A DNA stretch of 64,000 nt, taken from NCBI RefSeq assembly GCF_001659605.2, contig NC_035171.2:3106325-3170324 (forward strand). The letters are read 5' to 3'. Under the pieces are notes generated by a model. The model was not told the origin of the DNA, ran no database searches, and saw only the letters and a program-made list of their open reading frames with translations. Source of the stretch: Manihot esculenta. Taxonomy: Eukaryota > Streptophyta > Magnoliopsida > Malpighiales > Euphorbiaceae. Position 1 is the stretch's first letter. Each line of letters opens with the position of its first letter. The position numbers and the translations under genes were made by a program. Positions 32,624 through 43,584 of the stretch are shown piece after piece.

Positions 32624-35568
32624 TTATTTCTCCGGTGAGGAAGGAGGATGAATAGTCCTTAAAGGACTTACATCAATAAGAACACCCTCACTATTTCTAT
32701 TTACAGCCACCACTGAAGGAAGCTCGGAATCCTTTGGACCAGAGCTCTCAATAGTAGGGGCAATTTCTGACCTAGGATGAAGGCCTTCTTTCACAGAATC
32801 AGGATCGTCCTCCTCCGACCCTAGCTCGGATCCCTCTGAAGAAGACTCAGCTGGCCGATCTCGTTTCCTCCGGCAATCTCCTCGGGGCAAAGGGAAATCA
32901 TCCTCCCCGTACAGCACTGACTCGCCATCTGAGTCCACTTCGCGCCTACGAAGCTTGGCCAAAGGAATATCAGGAGCCTGTCTAGCTTCTCTTAAACCGC
33001 GATTGTAGCCAGTTACATACATGCGGTAGGCCTTATCAAAGATAGTCTGTTTCATTTCACTAGAAGCTTTATACTCATCAAGATGTTCTTCACAAGCCTC
33101 GGCTACAAATTCCTCAAACTCAGAAGAATCTTTGTAGTCCTGAAGATGAGCTTCATAGGCCTGCTCAATTTTACCCTTTAGCTCATCAGACTCCTGATAC
33201 TCCGCTATGTACTGATCGCGCTTCAGCTGAGCCTTCCCTTCGGCATACTTTACCACCTCGAGCAGGGCTAAACATTTACGTTCCAAAACTCTGACTTCAT
33301 TTTTCAGCTGTTGTTGGCGAAGGTCGAACTCTTCAGCCGAGGAAGTCAAGTCTCTGATACGGTCAGAGCTTGTGCTCAACTCTTGCTCAAGGACCTGCAC
33401 CCGAGCTAAGGCCATCTCTCTTTGAGCCTTTACTTCCTCCAGATGAGTCTGAAGTCCTTCGAGATCAGCCTTTAAGGCATCAAACTGGCGCTGGACTTCA
33501 GCTTTCTGGCTAACGGCCTCATCTCTCTCCTTGAGAGCCTCTGTCATAGAGGACAGCTGCTCTAGCACTCCTCTACAGCGAACCTCCAAGGTAGCTGCTC
33601 TCTCATCAGCCTCCTGGAGAACATTACGAGTCCGAGACAACTCATCTTCTAAGGACGAGGTATGCTTTGCCGTCTCGGCTGTTTTCTCTTCAGCCTTTTT
33701 GAGGGCCTCCAACGCAGAATGCAATTCCACCTGGAGGGACTGGATCTGCTCCCGAGCAGCTACCAAATTGCCCCTCGCATCACTGGTGGCAGATATATTC
33801 TCCTCCAGACGTGCCTCTTCAATTCGACGATCTACGGACTCCCGGAGGGAGCGATCACGGATATCCACCTCCATAAAGAGGCCCGTCACCTAACATGAAA
33901 ACGCAACCATCAGGAAAAAGAAACAAAGCAAACTGAAAGGAGGGGGGGAAAAATGACTTACCATTAGAAGCATCTCCCTAATGGACGATCCGAGCTCCTC
34001 ACGAGAGCGAGATTGGAAGGATGCTTGCTCCTTGGTAAAGCTGGCTAAAAGGCCGGTCAGAGCAAGAAGGCGTGGATCCGAGGCCTCTGTGGCTCCACCA
34101 AACATTTGCTCCCTAAGAAGGTCGGCAACAGCACTGCCCGGAGACTCGGATGTAATACCCGACGTCTTTAGAGAATTGCCAGGAGAAGGCAATAACGGGT
34201 CAGCAGCAACACCTTTCCCTTTCCCAATGGGAGGAAGAGCTGGAGAAGATCCTGTTGCAACCCTGGACTTCTTCCGGACAGGAGAAGAGGCAGATTTTCC
34301 AGAAGAGGCTGGGCGCTTGCCTCCGGTCTTTGCTGGAATGCCCTCAGAACCCTCAGGTTCAGTCCTCACAGGGGCAGGGGCACTTTCACCAGAAACCTCT
34401 GGACTTTGACCCCCTAGGAGGATGATCTCCATCCCCGTCCCAGAGGTCTCCTTGTCTTCAGCAGAGGACTTAAACTTTCCCCTTGACACCTCCTCAGTAG
34501 AATGGGCAGCACCCTGTCCCACTTGTTCAGTAGACTTTGAGCTCAACCCACCACGGCTAGATGGCTGAGCTGATTTAGTGCTGTAAGAGCTCGGCTTGGA
34601 AGCTCGAGAAGAAGCTTTACCAGAAGGCCGGCTGACCTTCTCGGAGGAAGCGACCTGAGCTAGTTCTATAGCAATCTCAGTTACAGAACGCCCATCCCTG
34701 AAGGCGTCAAAAATTGCGTGCATGTTCTCCCGAGACAGTTCAAGGTTCTTGGGGAATTTGATGCCGTCCATTTTAACCTCAGAAGCTGCAAAAAATAAGA
34801 AGTTATACAGACTCAACATATTATCTGATATTTTTAACAACGAAGAAACAGAATAGCCGGACAAAGCACTATACCCGTGTCCTGGATATCCCTAAGGTTG
34901 GCCGCAAACATACACTTCTCGACATCATACTTCCTCTCAACGGAAGTCAGTCGAAGCAGCCCAACCTGCTCAATAAGACTCAATTTGGGCAGATCATTAC
35001 AGCTCGGAAAGATCTCCCCCCAACTTAGGCCCACATCCCACGATCGGCAGGACCCTAGTTTCAGCTCCGCCACAAGGAAATTCTCTATCCACCCCTTTAT
35101 AGAATCCTTGTAGCCCGTAAGAAGAGATAGCCCATTGCGGGGGGAAAAGTAATAGAAGTTTTGCTTCGCCCTAACCAGGCGGAAAAAAGTAACAAACAGA
35201 CAGGCCGTAGGTGTGAAACCCCAACACAGACAGATAGACTCGAAACAGGACATGAATAAAATGGAATTTGGGGATAACATTCGAGGAGTTACCCCAAAGT
35301 ATTCAAAGACCTCAACAAAGAAAGGGGAAAAAGGAAATGGTAGACCAAATTCTCTCTGCTTTAGGAAAAACACTATGCTACGACCCTCTTGGGGATCCAC
35401 TAAACCAGGAGGGGGAGGGTAGGGAAGAACTATCCTCTCATTTGGACGAGGTGCTCGAATAAAATACAACGGAGTATCTAGAAGCCTCCGGGAGATGTAA
35501 TCAGTTATATTGGAAGACGTAATACGCGACTCAAGGTTAACAACATCAGGAAGCTTTGAACTTGCCAT
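32624..35568 (-). CDS. Antisense three-exon gene of the retrotransposon (putative gypsy-type transposon domain + coiled coil)
   Basis: Lies opposite to gag-pol. Exons 35568-34875, 34785-33962 and 33889-32624 join in phase (junction codon G|CT, then phase 0 at GTAAGT / TTAG) into 927 residues. Exon 1 has the look of the plant 'putative gypsy type transposon' domain: GLPFPFSPFFVEVFEYFGV, PNSILFMSCFE, FVTFFRLVR and YYFSPRNGLSLL. Exon 2 is a Ser/Pro/Lys-rich linker with a basic patch (RPASSGKSASSPVRKKSR). Exon 3 is a long Glu/Lys/Gln coiled coil of about 250 residues, with an acidic tail. I start at 35568 because an acceptor-like TTCTCAG at about 35,589 precedes it and the ATG context (TCAATGGC) is good; the frame is open to an ATG at 35694. 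Antisense genes in this position are known in Tat-group elements; their role is unknown. Confidence 0.8.
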
Positions 35569-35699
35569 TGAAGAACAAGGGAGCGTACCTGAGAACACAA
35601 TAAGGTGAAAAACGCAAAGGGAGTCGCAGGAAGACAGAGAGCAGAAGAGAGCTAATTTCTTCGGAAGACAGAAGGAATTCGAAATGAAAGGCAATGATG

Positions 35700-37678
35700 A
35701 GACGGAACGTTGATCTGAACAGTTTTGTCTTGGAGCGACGCGATCATTAATTGCTCTCGAAGTTTACCCTCTCAACGGTTAAGTAATAACCGGAGAGAAG
35801 GTAAAGGGGCAAAAGGATGATCGATTGGGCTTGTCTACATCTACCAAGGGCCAGGTCCACAATGATAGCCCATCACTTAAAGGCCCAGGCAAGCCCAACT
35901 TGTTCAGACCTGATCTCCAGCCAAGACAACTTAACCCACAAGATTCATCACTTCACCAAGGTTAGACCTACTCATCACATAGAATATATAAGGTTTGACT
36001 TGTTAAAACAAGGGTACCTCGGATCTATACTGAGCTGAGAGCTTAGAGTTCAACTCATCAGAAGCCGAGCTCATAGGTCGGAACAGTCCAGCTCGGACAA
36101 CACGACCTGAGAGCCCGGCCAGCTAAAGGAAACCCAGAGCTCATTTTACTAAGCGAAAGACAGAGCTCTCAGGTCGGCTAGTCTAGCTCGGACAACGCAC
36201 CTGAGAGCCCGGATGAAGGAGACTCAAAGCTCAATTCATCTAAGTAGAGACCAAGCTCATAGATCGGTCCGACAACCCAGTTTGGAAATACGAAAGCCCA
36301 GTTGGCTAAATAGATCCGAAGTCCGGCTCACGAATACAGTTAGTTCAGCTCGGAAAAAACAAATTTCAGTTAAAGCTACGAAGAAAAGCAGTTTCAGTAC
36401 TCCATCCATGGTAGAGAAAGAACAACTCAAGTATGAACGAAAACGAGAACTTCATTAAAAGAAAAGCACATTACAGCACGTTACAAAGGCCTACACTACG
36501 GGACAAAAGACTATCCTTAAAGGATTTACATAACCATATACATCATCATCAACAATTACATCGTTATCACCTATCCTACTACTTCGGTCTTCGGTTCGGA
36601 GAAACTCTCGCAGCTCGATATGTGAGTTTGGCAGAAAGAGCTGCAGAAAGCCAAGAAGTTAATCCTCATAAGCGTTTCCCATGGATCCTCTGTAGGTCGG
36701 CATTCGGTTGCCCAAGTATGATACGCGTGACAAACTCACATGTCATATGCTGTGTGTATATCACGCATAAAAAAACATGGGCTTCAGATTACGACCTCAG
36801 GAGGATCGCCGGGCTAACGTGTGAAGGTACCAGCAGAAGCTTGACTGAGTGTAGCAGATCTCAGTCTCGCGTAATACTGGTACTTCACATCAACGAAACT
36901 AATAATACTGGTGCTTCACATCAAAGAAAACAACAAACCGAGCACTTGAGCCCCTTCCATCCATATCCAAAGAAGGCAGCAACGGGGGAGGTCGGCCAGA
37001 AGATCTGGGCAAAACAATTTCAGCAACTTGCCGAACGGTCCCACCCATCGACCGCCCTACCAGACGGATCCCCAAAGCAACATTCAAACTCCTTAGAGGT
37101 AACATCCACTCCTCTGAAATTTTGAATTGACTCATCTTCGTCTCAGGTACTACGAAAGAGTCCCAAAACAGAGATAAGTTAGCACAATTTTCCGTCGAGA
37201 TGATAAAAGTAAGATTAAAACAAATTCCTGGGGCAACACAGCAATGTAATATCAAGCTCGCCTTCGTCCGCTTGAAGAAGGCACCAAATGGATCCTTCAC
37301 AGATAAAATAAGAAAATCTCTCTGTTCCAACAAAGTGCCTGGGAATGGTAAAGAGGTGAGGTTAATATATATATCCAAAAGTTTATGTTTTGCAGGACAA
37401 GGCAGAGCCGAATTCTCAATTAATGCTGTCAGAATCCTTAGAAGATGTTCATGAGAAAAGAAAGAAAAGACATGTCCAGATAACAATGACAGGAAAGCAA
37501 AAATAATCGAGAACGCGGAGAATAAAGAAAAGTCCGAAAGAGGAAAGAGCAGATAAGATTCAGAAACTGCGCAAAGACAAAAAAATGAAAGAGTATTATA
37601 AAGACACCTGGACACGAACAGGCGCGGCCATGATGGTTCTTGATATTCACCCCCTCGGCAGTTGGAGCAATAACTCCC
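35700..37678. other. Retrotransposon 3' region of unknown content
   Basis: Between the antisense gene and the purine tract. At 36,055-36,350 a degenerate repeat of about 80 bases recurs (CAGCTCGGAC, GAGAGCCCGG, AGAGCTCA). A 230-codon plus frame (36433-37125) and a minus frame running from inside the 3' LTR to 36899 (313 codons) overlap; neither shows a recognisable domain. The minus strand upstream of 35,700 should contain the promoter and 5' UTR of the antisense gene. Confidence 0.5.
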
Positions 37679-37697
37679 GAGAAGGTGAAGGGGCAAT
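37679..37697 (+). promoter_or_regulatory. Polypurine tract
   Basis: GAGAAGGTGAAGGGGCAAT ends exactly where the 3' LTR begins; position and purine bias fit the plus-strand primer of an LTR element. Confidence 0.75.
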
Positions 37698-38181
37698 TGA
37701 TGACCGCTGGATTTCTTCACCCCAGAACAGGGGCGTGACCGCAGCCAAAGGCCCATGATACAGAGGCCCACGCACTTGATACCCCCCAACAAGCCTGGCT
37801 CATTCCAGCTTCCGGGCCGGGCTCGACCAAGCTTCCTCACTCAGTCCAGTCTGATCCCTGACCAGCAGACCCCTCTCAGGCCCAGCGTCCAGCCCAACTC
37901 TCGGCCCAGCCCGGGGTCCAGAACAGTACTCACCAGACAGCCTGGCAGATCCGCTCGAACGTACGCATGAGGAGAATCAGAGGCCGTTACGCATGTAACA
38001 GGCAGCTGATACCCTAGTACACCCGAATCTGTATGGCAGAGACGCGTGGCCCAATCCTGGAGAGACCTTTACACGTCACCAGCAAGCAAGACAATGTATA
38101 AAAGAGGAGTCCCCTCCTCAGAATGTTTTAAGCTTTATTATTCAATACAAAAACCCTATTCTATTGGATCTCAGATCATCA
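37698..38181 (+). repeat. 3' LTR
   Basis: 484 bases, same ends and apparently same sequence as the 5' LTR; followed by the ATAAC target duplication at 38182-38186. Confidence 0.95.
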
Positions 38182-39056
38182 ATAACTATTTATAACTGAT
38201 TTTAGTACTTTGCAGAGTTATAAAATAATATTAAATGTGTACGAAATTACCGGTACTATTTAATTACAGAATTACTGTATTAATCTATTAAAATAATAAA
38301 AAATTTTATTATTGGATAAATGTATATTATAAAAAATTTAATAAAGTGATCTTGTATACGATAATATTATATTATAAATATTATTTATGTGCAGTCTTTT
38401 ATTATTAAACTCTTATATATTAAAAATATTTTTATAAAATATAATAACTATTTTTAATTTGCCTTGATACTTTAGAGAGTTATTAAATAATATTATTATG
38501 TGATTAAATGTATATAAGATTACTCATACTATTTAATCATAGTATTAATACATTAATTTATTAAAATAATAAAAAAATTTATCACTATATAAATATATAT
38601 TATACGATAAATTATTTTTATACTTTCAATCACAATCGAATTATTTTTATACATCTAATTACAATAAAATTAAACTTTAAAATTATATAATATCAGTAAT
38701 TTTTTATTTAAAAATTAATAATAAAATCTATTAAATATTACAACATTAAAATTATTAAAAAAATTATTATTATAAAAATATAATATTTTTAAATTAATAT
38801 AATATAAATATTTAATTATAATATATTAATAATTAAAAATAAAAAACTAAATTGTGGCCTGGAGTGGCGCCAGGCCACAATGTAAAAAAACAAAAAAACA
38901 AATCTCGTGGCGCCTCTTTGAAAGGCGGTCGGGCTTGGCGCTAGGTCCTCTTTTCGCCTGCCAAGTGACAGGCGAACCCCAAATCGGTAAATAAGTTTTA
39001 GCCGACTCCAAATCGGCAAAATTATATTCACCCGACCCTAATTTTGCAAAAAACCC

Positions 39057-39065
39057 GTGATTCGC
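39057..39065. repeat. Right target-site duplication of the Mutator-like element
   Basis: GTGATTCGC, identical to the undisturbed profilin 1 site, resumes profilin exon 2. Confidence 0.85.
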
Positions 39066-39451
39066 GGAAAGAAGGTGTTTAATTGTTTCGATAATTGGGT
39101 TTCTTATTTATTCTCATTGTTATATTGATCTATATTTAGTCTGAATTATGTGGCAGTTGTTAAATTTTAGGCTTTTATATTATGCTACAATTTAGTGCAT
39201 AACACGATATCACATTTACTTTATGAAGAGCTCAAAATCGCAGAATACATTGTGAATACAGACGTTGTCTGCAGATGAAATTCCATATTCTTCATACGTT
39301 AACAATCATTTTACAGGGTTCCGGTGGCGTCACTGTGAAGAAAACGAACCAAGCTCTCATTTTTGGTATTTATGATGAACCAATGACAGCAGGACAGTGC
39401 AACATGGTTGTAGAGAGGCTGGGTGATTACCTCCTTGATCAAGGCCTGTAG

Positions 39452-40930
39452 GCTCTTAATTCTTCGACTTAGCTTCATGGTTGTCAAATGCTGATTTCTG
39501 GTTTGGGCTTGCAGCTGGCCATGAACTGGCATTAATGATTTTGCTGGGAAATAACGTTGTGAGGACAAAACAGTGATTTTTTCCCCCTACTTTTGTTGTT
39601 GATTGTGTAGGTCCATTGCCTTTTTCTTTTCAACTCCAGCTATGCTTTCTTAATTTATGTGTATTCATGCTCCGGTCTATTAATTAAGTTTGCGTATTTC
39701 AAGTTTGAACGTTTTGGATTTATTTTATAATACATAATACAAAGATTTTCTATATGGGATTTGATACTGGTACATTTTTTGATTTTCTTGGAATACATTT
39801 ACGTTTCTGTACAAAGCTTGGTGGTGAGAAAATGCGTATTCTGATAACAGCCAAAGCGAACAGTCCATGCTGTTCTTGATGCATCATAACAAGCCAGCAA
39901 GTTTCCATTTGCTATGATTTCTACCATTTTCTGTTGATGCAAATCATACTTGCTTTAACGTGGAAAAGAAAAATGGTGTCTATGGGTTCATGAAGTGTCA
40001 TGAAGTTCCCCTTTGCACGCAGTACTTTTCTTGTTCTCGATGTGTTCATGAAGTGTTTTTTTCCTTTTTTTTTTTTTGCTTAAATGGGAAGAGTAGGCCC
40101 AATGCGCAAGTACAAAAATCCAAATACAAATAGCTAGCATTCCTAGCTCTAACAAAAGGCCAATGCCCAACACAGCATAAAACTCTAGCTAAATCAGTAA
40201 ATTCTAATCGGGAATTCAAATTCAAAATCCTATTGTAAATATGATTTTGGTTTTATTAAGTTAATTTTTAATTATTATAAAAAATTAAGTAAATATAAAT
40301 ATAATACTTAATAAGTTCTAGCATTATAATTATCTTATATTATGATAGAAATTATAGAGTAATTGGATTAATTAGTTAGTTTTAATTACTTATTGTAAAT
40401 AATAAATAGAACCATTATGATTTTTTTTCATCCGAATGCTTTTTATTATTTTTATATATTACTACAAGTCTGTAAAGTATAGATATTTTATTTAATTCTT
40501 TTAAATATGCAATAATAAATATTATATTAATATTTAATAATTATAAATATAATTATATGAACACAAATGCAAGCTACATTCTCCATTTTCAAGGCCATTA
40601 CCTTTTTCAAAACCTTTTTGTTTTTTCACAACTTGCTAAGAAAAATTATTATTGTTTGATGTGTTCAAAGAAAAATAATTTTTTCAATTCTAAGTTAGTT
40701 TTTCTTTTTAATTTTTTATTTAATCTATAACAATGTTTTATTTAATTAATAAAAAAATATCATTTTTTTTAAAAAAGTATTTAACTGAAAAATATAATTT
40801 TCTATACTAAACAATGTTATAATACTAAAAGGTAAGAGTTTTTATTTGTTTAAAGTTTACCATTTTTATATTTTAATATATTAAAATAATTATAAAATAT
40901 TGAATCCATTTAAAATATTACATTTTTTGC
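39452..40930. other. Profilin 2 downstream copy, then AT-rich spacer
   Basis: To about 39,985 it repeats the region downstream of profilin 1. Then come 200 bases of mixed sequence with a run of T (about 40,062-40,077), which could be the end of a retroposed fragment, and AT-rich DNA with no coding signal. Confidence 0.6.
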
Positions 40931-40939
40931 CCTAGCATT

Positions 40940-41093
40940 TGGGCCGAACTCTCAAAATTGTATTTATCTATAGTTATCGGCCCAGTGCGCGGTGGCAAGG
41001 GTATTTAAGTCACTGCGCAAAAGGGTGCAGTGCGGTGCAGCGCCATAAAAACCCTAGCGTTCGGTAACAGCGGCTGTCTTCTTCTATATAAGA
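40940..41093 (+). promoter_or_regulatory. Promoter-like cluster: two TGGGCC sites, telo-box, TATA
   Basis: TGGGCC at 40940-40945, its complement at 40979-40984, AAACCCTA (telo-box) at 41049-41056 and TCTATATAAG at about 41,084-41,093. This combination is usual for plant ribosomal-protein and growth-related genes. Downstream I see only a CT-rich leader, an acceptor-like CTATAGCAG near 41,203 and a 21-codon frame at about 41,206-41,271. No coding gene is recognisable, so it may drive a short non-coding RNA, be a relic, or have been separated from its gene. Confidence 0.45.
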
Positions 41094-41299
41094 CTCGCAA
41101 AACTCCTCGACTAAGCCGTCGAAATCGTCTTCTTGGTTTGATAATCTGATTTCTAATTTTTTTTTTCTTCTTGAATGTTTCTGATTTCGCCTTCTATAGC
41201 AGGGATGGTGTGTATCGGCGTTGTGCTGCAAAAATGCACTATGAATCCGAAAGAGTTCCCTGCAATATAACATCTGGGGAAGATGGGCAGTTGTGTTTC

Positions 41300-41950
41300 A
41301 TTCTTAGCCATTGAAACTTTTCAACAATCATCTTCCCCACATTTTCTTTTCTGCTGTTTGTCATTTGTTTTGTTTTTTTATTTTTTAATTATTTTTTTTC
41401 TATCCATATTAGGAAGATGATATCGATTATATTATGCAGTTGTTTTACTGATTGTCAAACTCAATCTTACAGGTAAACTAATGATTTCTGGATAATCGTC
41501 CTCATTTGAACTATTTTAAACCCTAAGACTAAATTTTTAGCAAAAATTATATTTCATCGTATATGAACTAATGATTTCTTGCAATATATATCTAGTTATT
41601 TTATTCAAAAAATAGAAATTATTTAATTATAATAATTGATATTTCAAATAATATAATTTATAGGTTCTTTTCTGATAAAAATTAATTTTTATATTTTATT
41701 TCATAGTTTTATATTTAATAAAATAAAAATTGATAACTAAAATATAAATAAGTGTTATTATAATCAAAATAAATTAATTTAACCCCAAGTAAATATGTGT
41801 GTGTATATATATAGTTGGGGAAATTAATCAAATTTTAATTTAATTAAGATAATTGATAAAAATTTGAAAAAGTTAGCTAATGTTGATAACATGGGAAAAT
41901 ATTTAAAAAAATTGATAAAATTCAAATCAATGAAAAATTGAGTTTTCAAT
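41300..41950. other. AT-rich spacer
   Basis: No coding signal in either strand; short T and A runs and a GTGTGTATATATAT stretch near 41,800. Confidence 0.5.
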
Positions 41951-42039
41951 CATCCTTTGGATGGGCTCCAAGGCTAAGAACTGCAACTACAGACTTGAAA
42001 GGTAAAAGACGGCTGCAATGACCCACACAACCAGCTTCA

Positions 42040-42240
42040 GAAAAATTCAGGCCCACATTCAAAGCCCAGTGATACAAAACCCGGAAGATCCGGGCTCATA
42101 TTTGAGAAACCCTAGTTTTGCCAAGATGCGAAGCTTTTAAACTGCCGCCGCCTAGTATGAAGCCGGAGAAGCTTTCCACAGTTGCCGCTGATTGCCACAA
42201 CTACAAGCCACTCATATATCAAGTAGGCTAAAGGGTATAA
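42040..42240 (+). promoter_or_regulatory. Second promoter-like island with telo-box, possibly an orphan gene start
   Basis: GCCCA motifs at about 42,050-42,066, a telo-box AAACCCTA at 42107-42114, then GC-richer DNA with a short frame (MKPEKLSTVAADC and a few more residues) that ends within 75 bases. It looks like the promoter and first exon of a housekeeping gene whose body is not recognisable to the right; a truncated copy is one reading. Confidence 0.35.
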
Positions 42241-42943
42241 AGATTCCAATGAGATAAGATATCAATTATAAATTCAATAAAAATATTTAATTTAATTTTT
42301 ATATAATAAATTATTTGATAGGCTAGTGTTGCCCATGGTATTAGCAACAGCATTCCTTTTCATTATGATTTAGCAACATATATTTATAAGAAGAATTTAT
42401 TTGTGTTTATTATTATTATTATTATTCTCTAGGCTGCCATATTAAATCAGCAGAAGGGCTTTGCATGGGTATTAGACAGTGACTCTATCTAGTCATAGAG
42501 CTTATCCTTTCATTGCAGGAGCCAGGAGACATGGTCAAGTAATTATAGCTAAGTTTAGAAGATAATATCGAATCTCAGGATAAGGCAAAATCATTATTTA
42601 TATATGTCAAGCTGAGTTGTGAAAAGGACTTTACTCTTTCATTCACCTCTAACTTCATGGATTCTCTATGCAATCTACTCCATGTGTCACTGTTTTTCTC
42701 CATCAAAACACCCATGTAGCCTCCTTTCTTTTCTTAAACAAATTTCCCACCAATCAAAATTTTATTTTCCCAAGTCAAAATCTTATTATATTCTTTATTA
42801 TCATGGAAACTCTATGTCCCTAGCTGTGACAGATTCTTTTTCCTTAAAAGTGACCAACCTAATCCTTGTATTTTCCTATCTTCATACATGTGTAGAATTT
42901 GTGCATATAAATTCCCATCCAAGAATGTTTTAAGTTTCTATTT

Positions 42944-43584
42944 ATGGCCAGTTTCTTCAAGACAAGAACTCTCATGTTCATGGGTGAAGGTGAAGAGCAA
43001 AAGCTTGATCAGTGGATGATCATGGAAGCTGATGATGATGATGATGATATCTATAACACATCTTCACTTGATAATTCAAGTACTTCTAATGGATCCAGTT
43101 CTTCATCAGATGTGGTAGATGATGATGATGATGCATCTTCACCAAGCTCAACCTTATCTACAAATGATCCTTTGTTTGAATTCTCTGAGCTCATGGCCCA
43201 TTTACCCATCAAGTAAGTATTATACCCATAAAAAAAAACTTGAAAATTCTCTTTATTGCCAAATTAATCCTGCCTTCATCTATGTGCAGGAGGGGATTAT
43301 CCAAATATTATCAAGGAAAGTCTCAATCTTTTACATCTCTATCAAGAGTAATGAGCATTGAAGACCTTCCAAAGAAGGAGACTCCTTATAGAAGAAAAAT
43401 GAAGGTATCTAAGAGCTATGGCAATGGATTGGATGCATACAAGCCATATACACTCCCAAAGGCAATAATATCAAAGAAGGTCTCAAGAGGTTCTCTGTCT
43501 TCTTTATCTTTTCCAGGTAGAAAAGGCAGTTTTCTAAATAGCAGCAGGCCTCCTCCAGCTCCTCCTCCACAGAAGAAAATCTGA
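42944..43584 (+). CDS. OXIDATIVE STRESS 3 (OXS3)-family protein
   Basis: Two exons, 42944-43212 and 43290-43584, joined in phase 2, code 187 residues. The family motif spans the junction: FSELMAHLPIK / RGLSKYYQGKSQSFTSL, typical of OXS3-like plant proteins, nuclear factors linked to tolerance of oxidative and heavy-metal stress. The N-terminal half is acidic and Ser-rich (a run of six Asp near residue 30, five near 60). The C-terminal half is basic and ends in a proline run before KKI. An in-frame ATG ten codons on (42974) is an alternative start; I keep the first one. It converges with the membrane-protein gene on the other strand, about 600 bases away. Confidence 0.85.

Larger units (their letters stand above)
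24626..38181 (+). mobile_element. Ty3/Gypsy LTR retrotransposon, Tat-type, 13,556 bp
   Basis: Complete element: 484-bp LTRs at both ends (TG...CA), ATAAC target duplications, primer site after the 5' LTR, purine-rich tract before the 3' LTR, gag-protease frame, pol frame in the order RT, RNase H, second RNase H, integrase, then about 6.9 kb of non-pol DNA. Integrase after RT marks Ty3/Gypsy. The extra RNase H (YVDGAS, NNMAEYEAL, NSDSQLV) and an antisense gene downstream of pol mark the Tat group of plant elements. The LTRs look identical, so insertion was very recent. It may still be transcribed, but the gag/pol frame break noted below questions autonomy. Confidence 0.96.
23813..39056. mobile_element. 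Mutator-like (MULE-type) non-autonomous element carrying a nested retrotransposon
   Basis: Both ends are inverted copies of one another over about 260 bases (left 23,813-24,070; right about 38,790-39,056). Each begins GGG, then TTTT, CAAAATTAGG, a TCGGG and GAATATAATTTTG, and includes GGCAGG..GAAAAGAGGAC. With the 9-bp target duplication this fits a TIR-type MULE. Without the nested retroelement it would be about 1.7 kb, AT-rich inside, with no transposase frame, so non-autonomous. It sits in exon 2 of profilin copy 2. A short GC-rich hairpin (GTGGCCTGGAGTGGCG and its complement) lies near 38,855-38,880 in the right repeat only. Confidence 0.85.
23600..39451 (+). pseudogene. Profilin copy 2: exon 1 missing, exon 2 split by nested transposons
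   Basis: Similarity to profilin 1 starts inside intron 1 (about 23,600, with most of that intron deleted), so the start codon and first 41 codons are absent. Exon 2 starts at 23684 after TTTTCCAG and runs to GTGATT, where it is broken by the Mutator-like element 23,813-39,056. It resumes at 39,057 with the last codons before the donor near 39,074. Intron 2 and exon 3 (39317-39451) are intact: exon 3 codes 44 residues ending DYLLDQGL with one change, P to A, in MTPGQ. One exon-2 change (GEAG to EEAG) is seen. With no start and a 15-kb interruption this cannot make profilin. Confidence 0.92.

Noticed and set aside
36433..37125. 230-codon plus-strand frame in the retrotransposon 3' region
   Set aside because: No domain, His-rich and Ser-rich random-looking composition, overlaps an equally long minus frame; left as unknown content.
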